A DNA stretch of 28,405 bases from Apostichopus leukothele. Its lineage: Eukaryota > Echinodermata > Holothuroidea > Aspidochirotida > Stichopodidae. Under the pieces are notes generated by a model, which saw only the letters and a program-made list of their open reading frames with translations, did no database searches and was not told the origin of the DNA. Shown here piece by piece: positions 19,040 to 28,405 of the stretch (its first letter is position 1; each line of letters begins with the position of its first letter). The stretch is taken from positions 925,163-953,567 of the forward strand of contig JAAAKB020000014.1 in assembly GCA_010014835.2 (NCBI GenBank), read 5' to 3'. Made by a program: the position numbers and the translations under genes.

Positions 19040-19380
19040 GCTTGCACGGTTTTGTGATAACTATAAACCGTTCTTTCTATATAAAAAACCGAATCTGGCT
19101 CCAAAACCGGTTTGTTACCCTCCTGAATTGCATTGAAAACATCGCAAATCTCAGAGGTGTCGCAATCGCTAAGATGCGTATTTTGAATGCTTACCAAAAG
19201 CGGTCCCAGGCTAGTTTGATCGTAGCACAGGGAAAAATAAAGAGAATAAATTCAGGAAATGTTACTGTCTTCATGACTCTTTTTATTATCCACATTAATC
19301 CACATGAATAAAATATAGTACCGAAATTCGGTCGGCAAAAACCTGGTTTCGGTACTAAAACCAGTTTCACGTACAAGCTT
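19040..19380. other. Patch rich in AACCGGTT/CGGTACCG-type palindromes
   Basis: TAGTACCGAAA (19316-19326) and TTTCGGTACTA (19347-19357) form a perfect 11-bp inverted repeat with a 20-nt loop. AAACCGGTTT occurs near 19104. Variants such as AAAACCAGTTT and AAAAACCGAAT recur. Open frames on both strands (18979-19197 minus, 19042-19311 plus, 19191-19376 minus) start mostly at non-ATG codons and overlap, so none is called. The pattern could be the remnant of a DNA transposon with subterminal repeats. Confidence 0.35.
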
Positions 19381-20320
19381 AGTAAAGAGTATAATTACCC
19401 CAACTAACCCACTTTCTTGGGGGGGGGGAAGGGAGGTGGGAAGGGGTGAAATAAGCGGGGACTCTACTGACAATTTTTTTTCTTTCAAATTACTTGTTTG
19501 TGGAATAGGACATGTTTCAATACTTCACTAAGCTCATGTCAACTCTCTTTGCAAACATTCCAATAATTTCTTAATTTATTGGTAGCATTTCAATGTTTGT
19601 AACAGGATGGCAGTTTCTTTCACAATTAAGTTTTAGTCATTAATTTCTACTACTTTCAATCAACAAATGCCTGGAACAAATACAGAGAATACCCAAACAT
19701 ATCTTTCATCTGTTTTAATTTTTGAGTTATTTAAATGTTTCCCCCTCCCCCCACCCCTCCTTTTTTGTTCATTCCGTGCACCATGGATACAGTCTGACTC
19801 TAACAGTTCATCATGGCAAGTCTTAACCAACACAACAAATGTGTTGTGCTTTCCGTTCCATCTGATTGTCCCAACACAGAATCCACAGTGGTACGGATAT
19901 TGCAGACAAGAAGTGGGGAAAAAAAAAAGAGTAAAGATAATAATAATTATGATGCCGCAGGTAAAATTATGAAAAAGAATATTTGTGTGATGTTCAGAGA
20001 TAGCCAAACACTGGCCTAATTGAAATATTTTGACGAGACCTTAGGCACAAATAACCTTTGACCTAGAGACAATATTCTGTAGATTTGACATAGTAAACCA
20101 GGAGCTATTGTCAAATGAATACACTCTTTGCAAAATGTTTTCTTTACCACATTTTTGGGAAGATTCAGTTTTTCGACCTCCTTTTTAATACCAACAGGAG
20201 GGAAGAGAACAAGAAAAAAAAGAGATGGAAAAGAAAGAAGAAGAAAATGGCTCCGATTTGAATCCATAATCTGCTCTAGTATTCAATTTCTACCTTTATT
20301 TTCTCTTATTATTACCATTT
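19381..20320. other. Non-coding stretch with G-rich and C-rich tracts
   Basis: GGGGGGGGG-AAGGG-AGGTGGG-AAGGGG at 19419-19446 is a G-quadruplex-type tract, and a C-rich counterpart lies at 19741-19759. Open frames of 101 and 115 codons overlap on opposite strands at 19660-20007 without any recognisable domain. Confidence 0.45.
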
Positions 20321-20323
20321 TTT

Positions 20324-20343
20324 GGGTGGGGGTGGGGGTGGGG
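20324..20343 (+). other. Strong G-quadruplex motif
   Basis: GGGTGGGGGTGGGGGTGGGG: four G runs separated by single T loops, the most stable class of parallel quadruplex. It lies in an otherwise AT-rich region. Confidence 0.75.
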
Positions 20344-20344
20344 A

Positions 20345-21290
20345 GTATTTTCTGTAGTAAAACATGGGACTGGTAGTTTCTTGATCAAGAATAATAGTTG
20401 TATGTAACATGGATGAAAGATGAAACAATAATGTTACTATATTTATAGTTTATTACTAAAATTAAACTATTTAATGAAATATGTATTGCTTTTAAATTTT
20501 TTAGAATCTAAAACTTGCAATATCTGATATAGTCACAGTTGGAATATCAATAGCTTGAAGTCCCAATAGCAATTAATAAGCAAACTCATCTACGAGATTA
20601 TTTGTATTAAAATTATTGATATAAGAGTTTATGATCAGAAATATACAAGCAAAACAATTCCTCACAAACACACAACCCAAGACACACATGCACATGCATA
20701 ACATCATTGTTTTCAATTTGAAGAAAACTGTTGGATGTCCTTTTCATATAAAGCAGTGTAGAATTTTTCTGACGCAGTTGTTGATAATATCGTCAATTTT
20801 AGATGGATATTCCTTGCTCAAAATGACGTCAATTGTGCAGAATGTTGCAGGTGCACGAAAAGTGGACATATTTATAACTGACTCACAAAAACAAAAAAAT
20901 TGCAAGGAGAAATGACAAAGCTGCCATTTTATACTGAGTTTGTTTTAGTTAAATAAATATTTCCATATAGAAACTATGGGATTTTTTTTTTCAGTTAACC
21001 TATCTATGTCGCTGTTTATCCAATTGAAGCAATGAATGGTTTGTACCATCTTCAGTCAGATTGTACGTTACATCATTGAAGATATCAACAGTTTAAATCA
21101 TAAATTTTATGCTTAGATGCTTAGGCTAGCCTTTTAATTCCAGCCATCACGAGGAGAACTAACATACTCTATAAATATCTGTCATTATCAAGATTAAAAC
21201 ATCAACTATATCTAACCTTTGTTACTGACTTACATTCTGTCACTCTAGCATCAGTTGTTTCTGCTTCATAACTTTTTTTTGTTTCCTCTC
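20345..21290. other. AT-rich non-coding stretch
   Basis: No repeat or gene was identified. A 94-codon frame at 20631-20915 has no recognised domain. Confidence 0.5.
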
Positions 21291-21293
21291 TCA

Positions 21294-21388
21294 AGGAAAG
21301 GATGGGAGGAAGGGGATGCTGGGAGGGAGAGGAAGGGGGACAAGGCGGGAGAAAAGAGGAAGGAGAACAGAGAGGGACATAAAGGGAG
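21294..21388 (+). repeat. Polypurine tract of about 95 nt
   Basis: Almost entirely A and G (AAGGAAAGGATGGGAGGAAG and so on), with only about seven pyrimidines. Long purine-only strands can form triplex (H-DNA) and slow polymerases. Confidence 0.8.
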
Positions 21389-21389
21389 T

Positions 21390-24300
21390 ATCACTACTGC
21401 CTCAGTCCCTCCATCCCTAAGGATACACTAATAGTGCTCTTGAATAATATCTTCCCAATAAAAGAACTTTTTGTTTTTCTGTTTTTGTCAATCATGTTGT
21501 AATGTTAAAACCATAAACTCATTTTGAGTCATATCAGAACTTGGAACTAAAGTGAAGTGAATTGAATTTATGTTTTGAAATTGTTTCTTCCGTGCACACA
21601 ACATTTCAAATGAAATTCACACTATAATTGCGATGGATTTTCAAAATTAGACGACATCTACTGAAGCCACGTTTTCTTTTTGAAATATTTATTTGTATTT
21701 GTATTTAATTACAGTGTTTATCAAGTGATTTCTAGTTAAATAACTCTTCATGGAGGAAATAGCCTTTGATAAAAACAAAATGCATTTTCAAATGGACGCC
21801 TTATACATTATTTGGAAATAATATCCCATTAAAAAGCATCTGTTAAACATTTAGAAACAGGTTGGTGATTATATTGAACGAAACCAACCTGAAATATTTA
21901 GAAAATTCAAATATATATATATAAGTATATATAAGTTTGTATATTTATATATGTATATGTACATATTTGTATAAGTTTTGTATAAAATCTTCACTACCTG
22001 AGAAAATTTTTGGACAAAGCTGTGGAGAGATTTCTCTACTCTGTTAAGAAAGAAGGAATATTTATCCTATTAAACTTGTTATGTCAATTTTAAGCAGAAT
22101 TCATAAATAACAAGATCGATTTTCGTAGTACAAAATGTCTCTCAGAGAAAGTAAAGTCTTCAACTGAGACAATAGTTTCCTGTAAATTGCAGTTTATTTG
22201 GGGGTTTGGGGAGTAAAATTTCACCAAATTTACAGAACATAACTCAAAATATGAGTGGAATTGATCAAAGAAAGTCTGAGGTTGAAAAACGATTCACTCA
22301 GGTTTCCAACATTCTGTCACTCAGACGTTTTTCATTTTAGCTTAAATTCACATGTTAGAAGCAACTGTGAAAATTCAACAATTTCAAATAAAACTTTGAG
22401 TGATGAAATCAAAATTTAGTAATTTTTTTGTGTTCAATTTTACAAATAAGCAAAAAAGATACGGTTTTCTCCTAATAAAATGTTTAAAACTGCAAAGTAG
22501 GGTTTGACATCCTAATGTTGACACTGCAGAATTTTTATGAATAGATGTTTCTTTGAATAAAAATATCATAATAATATAGTTTATCCTTGGTTATATGAAA
22601 AATTTGCTTCGCTCCTTCTGAATGGCTTTTATAGTAAAATTACAGATTAATAAATAAAGATTTACTGAAAACAGATGACCTCAATATTCTCTTTCCTAGA
22701 CATATTGAATTTAATACTTAAGCCTATTTTTTCTTTACCATCTTCTTTTCCTTTTTTTAAAATCCACAAAACTGATATTTATTCCATGAAAAAGTCTTTC
22801 CAAGTAATATTTTTAAGGTAAACTATTAGTCTAAAACACATTCCAACAAAACTATCTTTAGAAAAGCAAAATTAACAAATTTCAAACTATCCTCTATTTA
22901 AAAATTCAAACTTAAAATTAAAAAATTGAATCAACAAATCATACAACCAATTTCTATATTAATACAGGAATATTTTAAATAATTAATACATATGAAAGTG
23001 AAGGTTTTAGGCAAAACTAGAGGATCATCAACAGGGAGAAAAAACACTTTAGAATTAGTCCTTTATTTGCCTTCTGCACTGAAAAATGATAAAGAGATAT
23101 TTTCTGTATTTTAGTTTGCAGGGGAGATTTGGTTTGGTGTTTGTTAATGCTTTCACATCTTCCATCTTTTAGGAGTTGGACCTCACTACAAAATACTTTG
23201 CAAAGAAATATTAAAAGGATAAAAAACATACAAAGAATGTTTTAAATGCATACAAAATATGAGGATGAACACTTGTATCCACAAACTTTGTTAAAGTTAA
23301 AATTTAAAATAATATTTTCTTTCAAATATTTTCTTTCAAAAAATATTTCATTTCAAAAAAATCTCTAGATAAGAATTATTTATTTCTCTATGACTTTGTC
23401 TCCTACAAAGTTTACTTTGTATTTATCTACCACTTACATCAACAAATCCATATTTGTTTTTGTTTGGGGGAAAGTAAATAAATTGTAAACCTGTTTAGTT
23501 TTATGTCAATATTTTCCACATGAATTTCTATTTAATACCCATTGTTGAATCAACAAACATAAGTATATAAAAAATACATAGTCAATTTTGTCCCTGCAAG
23601 TATCTTTTCTCTTTCACGTCAAATACTTATCACAAAATTGTAAGCAAAGTGGATTAAAAAAATTGTCATCAAATTCCTATTAATAATTTTAAAATATTTT
23701 TTATTTCAAATAAGGGAACAGTTTGAAGATTATTGAGGAACTCTTGAACTGTAAAACAATTTTTTAAGTGATATTTTTTTGGGAAAAACAATTTACCACA
23801 ATGTGAAGCGGGAAATAACTGAATTCAGTATTTCCAAAGATAATTTTTTTAAATAAAGAATTCAAATGATTTTTCTTTGTTCAACAGAAACGAACAAATA
23901 TACACTTACACTGCTTAAAAATACTTGGAATGGATGATATTTCAATCCTGAAAACTACCCCTTTTTTCCTTTTTTAGTTTTTTTTGTATGAGCAGTTTTT
24001 CTTCTCTTAGAAGTTTACAAATATATCAAGAAATGTAAATTTCATTATTTCAATGGTTAATGCTATAAAAGGATTAATTTCTGCTGGTGATACAACTTTT
24101 CAAATCAATCCCAAAAATCCAAAAGCAAGAAGATTATTCTAATATTCAAACTAAAAAGAAATAGAACTCACTTTGAGCAAACACATAATCAGTTCTTAAA
24201 GTAATTTTTTCTTTCTTTTCCTTTGTCATCGGGTATCGACAATTTTCTGGACATGTTTTTGGTATATTCGGATTGAATTTTTTCTTTTGTTTACCTTCTC

Positions 24301-24895
24301 GGTTGTTTTTATTCTTTTTAAAGTTTTCAATTCACCCATAATTAACAAAGACAAGTCCATTAACAGGATGTGATATATTTCGAAACAACACCATCCAGTC
24401 ATATGCCGGAACTATTATAGTTAACTGGTGGTGATGGCTCTTAGCAGGTTGCAACCACCTTCTGTCAATCCTTCTTGGAATAAATGCTTACCTTGGTTTC
24501 ATTTTCCAAAATAATTGTTGAAATAACGATCAAACGCTACACAGAATTACATGCTTAAAATCTGAAAGTGTAGCAAATGGAGAAAGGGCCATTTCATCAG
24601 GTTTTACGACTTGACGATGTTCACAACACCTGAGGGTTAAGTAATATCTTGATAAAAGGGAATGAACAAAATATGAAAAGGGAAAAACAGGAAGAATTAA
24701 AAACAAAGAAGCTGTCAGAATAAATACAACTGATAAATTTGAAAAGGGAAAGCCTTTTTACCCCAGCAATAACATGTAACTCTTAACATAAAGTTTGACA
24801 GTATGCAAAAAAAAATACAACTAAAAAAGCCATAAACTGATAGATGAGGAGGGTGAGGTATGTGGGGGAATCCACACCCATAGGGTGGTATGAAG
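21390..24895. other. Long AT-rich non-coding stretch
   Basis: Very AT-rich, with a TA/TATATG microsatellite near 21911-21965 and a perfect 9-bp hairpin CAGGTTGGT/ACCAACCTG at 21858-21891. A splice-like pair on the minus strand (acceptor CTTTCAG near 24565, donor AAG|GTAAGC near 24491) encloses about 70 bp that is closed in all frames. No gene is called. Confidence 0.6.
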
Positions 24896-24899
24896 AGCC

Positions 24900-25133
24900 A
24901 TGGAGGGATATATAGGGCAGACCAAAAGTACACGCACATTTAAAGAGATCGGTACAAATAACAACTCCTGGGCTGAGAATACTTACACGCTTGCACGTTT
25001 ATGTGTAACATCATATTGCGAGGGAATTAAACACATTTTCCGAAAGAACAACTGTCCAAAGCAAAACGAGAGCTTATTTTCCAACCCAAACTCCAGTCTG
25101 ATAAAAACTGATAAAATTCTTTCTTGCCGATAA
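24900..25133 (+). CDS. Possible 77-codon ORF with good Kozak context, weak
   Basis: GAGCCATGGAGG places an ATG at 24900 in near-ideal Kozak context, and the frame stays open for 77 codons (start MEGYIGQTKSTRTF, end DKILSCR). It is polar, with three Cys and several Asn/Lys, and has no signal peptide or membrane segment. It resembles no family I know. It runs into the CpG-retaining patch downstream, and the opposite strand is also open over part of it. Chance is the default explanation. Confidence 0.13.
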   Translation: MEGYIGQTKSTRTFKEIGTNNNSWAENTYTLARLCVTSYCEGIKHIFRKNNCPKQNESLFSNPNSSLIKTDKILSCR

Positions 25134-25149
25134 AAAAAATTGGTTGCAG

Positions 25150-26120
25150 CTAGGTTTAATATATCGATAATATTTCCGACATTCTAGTTCCAAAGAGTGA
25201 TTCCACGCAGGCGAACACCTCCTTTCCACGAGAACCTCCGACTGCGAGTGAATCCGGCCACCAACGTGACTGGTTTTGTTCCTTTTCAGGGAGGGCTTAA
25301 CACTAACTACTCTATTCCTTTGCAATATTGTTGTGACTGCTGCATAAATATTGTGGTTGTTGTATATAGTGTTGCTGAATGAAAAACACACAAGTCATTC
25401 GTAACAAAAACAGGACGCATAGGCTGACCTTCAAAATTTCAAAAGCTCACAAGACCATGAACTAACACTGTTCGCTGATAGTTTCTCTTTGATTCCTGTT
25501 CTGCACCTTTCTGCATTGTATTTTTTTTTTTTTTTTGCGTGGTCCTTTCTTTAGAGAATTTCGGGAGACCGTTGACCTAACCCAAACGTCGGCGTCCTCA
25601 ACCTTACACAGGCAGGCATAGACAGAGGTCCATCATTATTCTCTATTTTTTTTTATTTTTTTTTTTTGACTGTCAAGGAATCAAAGAAAGAGAGAGAGAA
25701 AGCCCAAAAACGACTCACTTACTAGCCTACATTCAGCACTGCTTACACAACAAAAAAAATCTCCCTAGGCCGTGAATAAACATTATTACTAGCATGCAGT
25801 TCTAGAAATAACTGTAGTGAGAAGAGATTCGATTGAGAGCGAGTGAGAGAGAGAGAGAGAGAGAGAGCGAGAGGAATTGATGCCATACGATAAGGACCTT
25901 GGTTTGGGAGGCTGAGCATCGAGCAGCACACGGAGGACGACGGATGTAGGTATGTAGGTAGCATCTCGGGAGATGCGGCAGGACAAAAGGAGAGACGGCG
26001 AGTAGAAGGTAATAATTATATGACGAAAAAAATCTGTCGGTGGGAATGACGAACGTAAGAGAGGGGTAGGTTAGGAATCGGGAATTATGTCTTACAGGTT
26101 CATCCTTGACCCGACCAAAA
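25150..26120. promoter_or_regulatory. CpG-retaining, promoter-like patch
   Basis: By hand count about 35 CpGs in 900 bp, close to the number expected from its base composition, unlike the depleted flanks. It includes a poly-T tract near 25517-25533, a (GA)n run and a stretch of purine-rich, CpG-rich sequence (25870-26008) that could be a 5' untranslated exon ending at a donor-like AGTAGAAG|GTAATAAT (26009). No frame from an ATG in that exon stays open past the donor; the last ATG stops after about ten codons. Overlapping open frames on both strands (for example 25074-25391 minus and 25802-26257 minus, the latter containing a Ser-Leu run from the (GA)n) are unconvincing. Confidence 0.35.
25844..25867 (+). 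repeat. (GA)n microsatellite
   Basis: About twelve GA units in the promoter-like patch. GAGA runs are often found near animal promoters, but they also arise as simple repeats. Confidence 0.9.
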
Positions 26121-28215
26121 AGATTTGTTGATACCAACAGGAAGAAGTTGATTTCCCTTCTGACAATGTTCATTTTTTTTTTCTCTCTTCTCTCTTCGCA
26201 ACATCCTGTATTCATCGAGGAATGCTTGATGAGGTTTTTCTCTTTCTTTCCTCTCATTTTTTTTTTTTCGTTTTTTTTTTTATATTACTGCTTTTTGTTT
26301 TTTCTTCTTCTTCATCCCTGTGATGGTACAGATACTTGTAAGGTGTGGGTCACCAGATAGGATTTAATTATAACAGTAACCCCTGAAGTGTGAAAATTAT
26401 ATTTCACACGTCATGCACAGGATAAGATGTAGGCAGATGTTTAATTTCTGATTTAGCGCTAGTCATAATTTAACATTGTAATGAGGGTAGCACAGACAGT
26501 GTAGTAGGATCAAAGAGTCTAATTGTGGGTCGGACAGCGCGCTCCACGAGTTTAAGAACCTGGAGAGGTGCTCGGAACGATTAATCATGTACGAGATTAA
26601 ACCAGACAAAGAAAAACTTCATTCGTCTATTCATTTCATGTTAATGAACTACCCTGACCTACAAAGGAGTACTTTTCCCTTATTTGGTTGATATCCACTA
26701 CATCCATAAAACTTTTAATTTAAATGAATTCTTATTAGAAAATGATCATAGGATGATATATGCCAGTTCGTCTTTCTCGTTCGTCTTTCGTTATTACGCG
26801 GGGGGGAAAAAAAAAAAAATTGGCTGGCTGATGTATTGTTCGAAAACATACACAAGAGCTGTTCATATCCGAATCAAAGCTTCGACCCAGTTATATGTTA
26901 AACTATCTGAAGCGTGGTTATATTATCAATTGATATTGCTCAGAGATGAAACTTAATTCATGCCAAATTTTTGGAATGATTCAAAGAACGCCATAGCACA
27001 AACCCCACTGGCATGAACTATAGATAGTTGAAATGTAATTTTAGGCCAAAAAATGTAACTAGTTGTGAGTGCATATCACCCCCCCCCCCACCTCCTCCTC
27101 CATCAACAACACTAATGTTGCAAAAAAACAATTAAAAAGATACATGGAACAGTAATTGTTTCTATCGCATAACTTTCAAAAACTTGGATTTCAGAACGGG
27201 TTTACAAAAAATACAGCAATAAAATAAACAAGTCACCTATCCCTTTAAGACATTCTAAATGCTATCTGCAAAAATCCACAGACTGTCAAACGAGACAAAT
27301 TCTTTCTTTTTCAAAATTCAAGAGGGTGACAATTAACCTTGACATGAGAATAAAAAGAATGGAAAGATTGCTTGCAAACATTAAATTCTTGTCACAAACA
27401 TGAATAGATTCTATCCAACTTTGGTTGAACTCTTGTTCTTAGAACGGTGGTTTCAATAATCTAAAGCTGCCCGTTGCAGTGACTCTTCAGTATAAAATTT
27501 GGTCCAGAGATCCCAATAAATAGTCACAAAGCATGCGTTCCAAATAACGAAGCAAGATAAAGACAGTAAATATTGTTTAATTTTCTAATGTCAACACTAG
27601 AATGCCACTAGTGTTTTATAGGGGAGTTAAATTTAAGATATATGAAAAGGAATCCCTTTGGTACTATTTCATGGCTATTAAATAAATGTTCATTATTTGA
27701 TAGGGGGAAAAATTCCCAAAAGGGGGGGGGGGGGTCTTTTATAGTTTGAATCAACTGCAAATCTTCTTGTGAGTAATTGCTCAAAAAGGTTTGGTAAAAT
27801 TTCTTGAAATCTGCAATCACGATCACCTGACCTGTTTTCACATGGTGACCAATTACAAATATTACAAAAATATTACAAAAATCACAAATTTATAGTTCAA
27901 ATGTATTTCAGCTTACCCATTATCAAATATGTCAAACTGATTACAACATTCAAGCAATATGGTTAAACCATGAATGGTGCTTGTCAAAAGCTCAACAAAG
28001 TACTTTGCTTTTATTTTTTGTATACGTGAGAGACAAAAGTTGTTTTTATCCCGAACTAGATTTTCGTTTCGGCAAAATATAGATATCTTTCAACAGTTAC
28101 AGTTTAAAGTGATATGAAATATAAACACATTACAGTAATAGCCCAGGAGATATTATCACATGAAACTGATGTGCTTTAAATTTATATATAACTTAGGTAC
28201 TGTACCATGCCAAAG
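26121..28215. other. Mostly AT-rich non-coding stretch
   Basis: T-rich runs at 26166-26310, poly-G/poly-A at 26801-26819, poly-C at 27080-27089 and a poly-G run at 27723-27734. A small tandem ATTACAAAA repeat lies near 27858-27882. A 41-codon minus-strand frame (26588-26463, start MINRSEHLSRFLNSW) overlies a short CpG-bearing patch and looks somewhat protein-like, but nothing supports it further. Confidence 0.5.
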
Positions 28216-28220
28216 GTAGG

Positions 28221-28405
28221 AGTGTTAGCTCAAAAGTGTTCGCTTAGAAGTGTTAGCTCAGTGGTTAACGCCGGTGCCTTTCAATCATAAGGTCCCGTGT
28301 TCGAGTCACTCCAAGATTAATGTATGTGGTCCAGTTACAGAGTTGTTGTCAATTGACAATTCATAATCATGGACGTTAAATATGAATCTAAGAGACTGAC
28401 TTCGG
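28221..28405 (+). mobile_element. tRNA-derived SINE, truncated by the window edge
   Basis: TAGCTCAGTGG (28254-28264) fits the RNA polymerase III A box and GTTCGAGTC (28299-28307) fits the B box, 34 bp apart. A CCTT/AAGG anticodon-stem-like pairing lies between them with an 8-nt loop. After the B box the sequence does not form a 3' acceptor stem but continues into a unique body, including a 14-bp palindrome TTGTCAATTGACAA (28346-28359), and runs off the window. That is SINE architecture rather than a functional tRNA. AGTGTTAGCTCA occurs twice, at 28221-28232 and 28249-28260, so the head appears duplicated. The 3' end and any target-site duplication are outside the window. Confidence 0.75.

Noticed and set aside
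18979-19197. Protein-like minus-strand frame (EICDVFNAIQEGNK and so on)
   Set aside because: It has no ATG at its start, overlaps equally long frames on the other strand and lies in palindrome-rich DNA. A real exon cannot be excluded but nothing supports it.
25802-26257. 151-codon minus-strand frame with a Ser-Leu run
   Set aside because: The run comes from the (GA)n microsatellite, the rest shows no recognisable domain, and the region looks like promoter or untranslated sequence.
28254-28320. Functional tRNA gene
   Set aside because: A and B boxes are present, but the anticodon loop is 8 nt and no acceptor stem closes; SINE architecture fits better.

Overview
This 28.4 kb window looks like nuclear DNA from an animal, and no complete, recognisable protein gene can be read in it. 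By eye it is roughly one third G+C. It has no operons or prokaryotic gene packing, no stop-free stretch longer than about 170 codons, many microsatellites and minisatellites, a 100-N assembly gap, and a tRNA-derived SINE at the right edge. The SINE and overall texture suggest a marine invertebrate deuterostome, possibly an echinoderm such as a sea cucumber. That assignment rests on resemblance from memory only. Most of the window is best read as intergenic or intronic.

Layout. 1-1450: AT-rich lead-in, then a patch with near-normal CpG frequency (about 540-1400) holding a short ORF with a signal-peptide-like start (875-1048). 1450-4350: mostly non-coding, with two degenerate tandem repeat fields (2460-2868 and 2870-3100) and a worn tRNA-like SINE relic (about 3940-4200). 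4763-5263 (minus): the longest ORF, 166 codons from its first ATG, with an AATAAA about 90 bp downstream. 5784-5932: a MITE-like hairpin element. 7219-7687: a 28-bp minisatellite with a four-unit higher-order pattern. 9025-9604: the most gene-like spot. A cluster of promoter motifs (CRE-like, NRF1-like half site, RFX X-box, CCAAT) lies between short divergent ORFs, and on the minus strand a two-exon microprotein with plausible splice sites can be read. 10058-10643: a tandem repeat of about 90 to 106 bp. 11990-12560: another CpG-bearing patch with a consensus splice donor. 14383-15000: two adjacent unrelated tandem repeats (39 bp and about 122 bp). 16400-17170: assembly gap, a 33-nt G run and a diverged duplication. 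17303-17848: a nested tandem repeat. 17850-24850: very AT-rich and almost featureless apart from G-quadruplex-type and polypurine tracts. 25150-26120: a third CpG-bearing, promoter-like patch with a (GA)n run and a candidate splice donor. 28221-28405: a SINE cut by the window edge.

No pathway or set of cooperating genes is visible. The most useful leads are the 9.0-9.6 kb putative promoter with its micro-ORFs, the MITE, the higher-order minisatellite, the nested repeat at 17.3-17.8 kb and the suspicious duplication around the gap. All exon calls are inference from splice-like signals and codon patterns and need transcript evidence.
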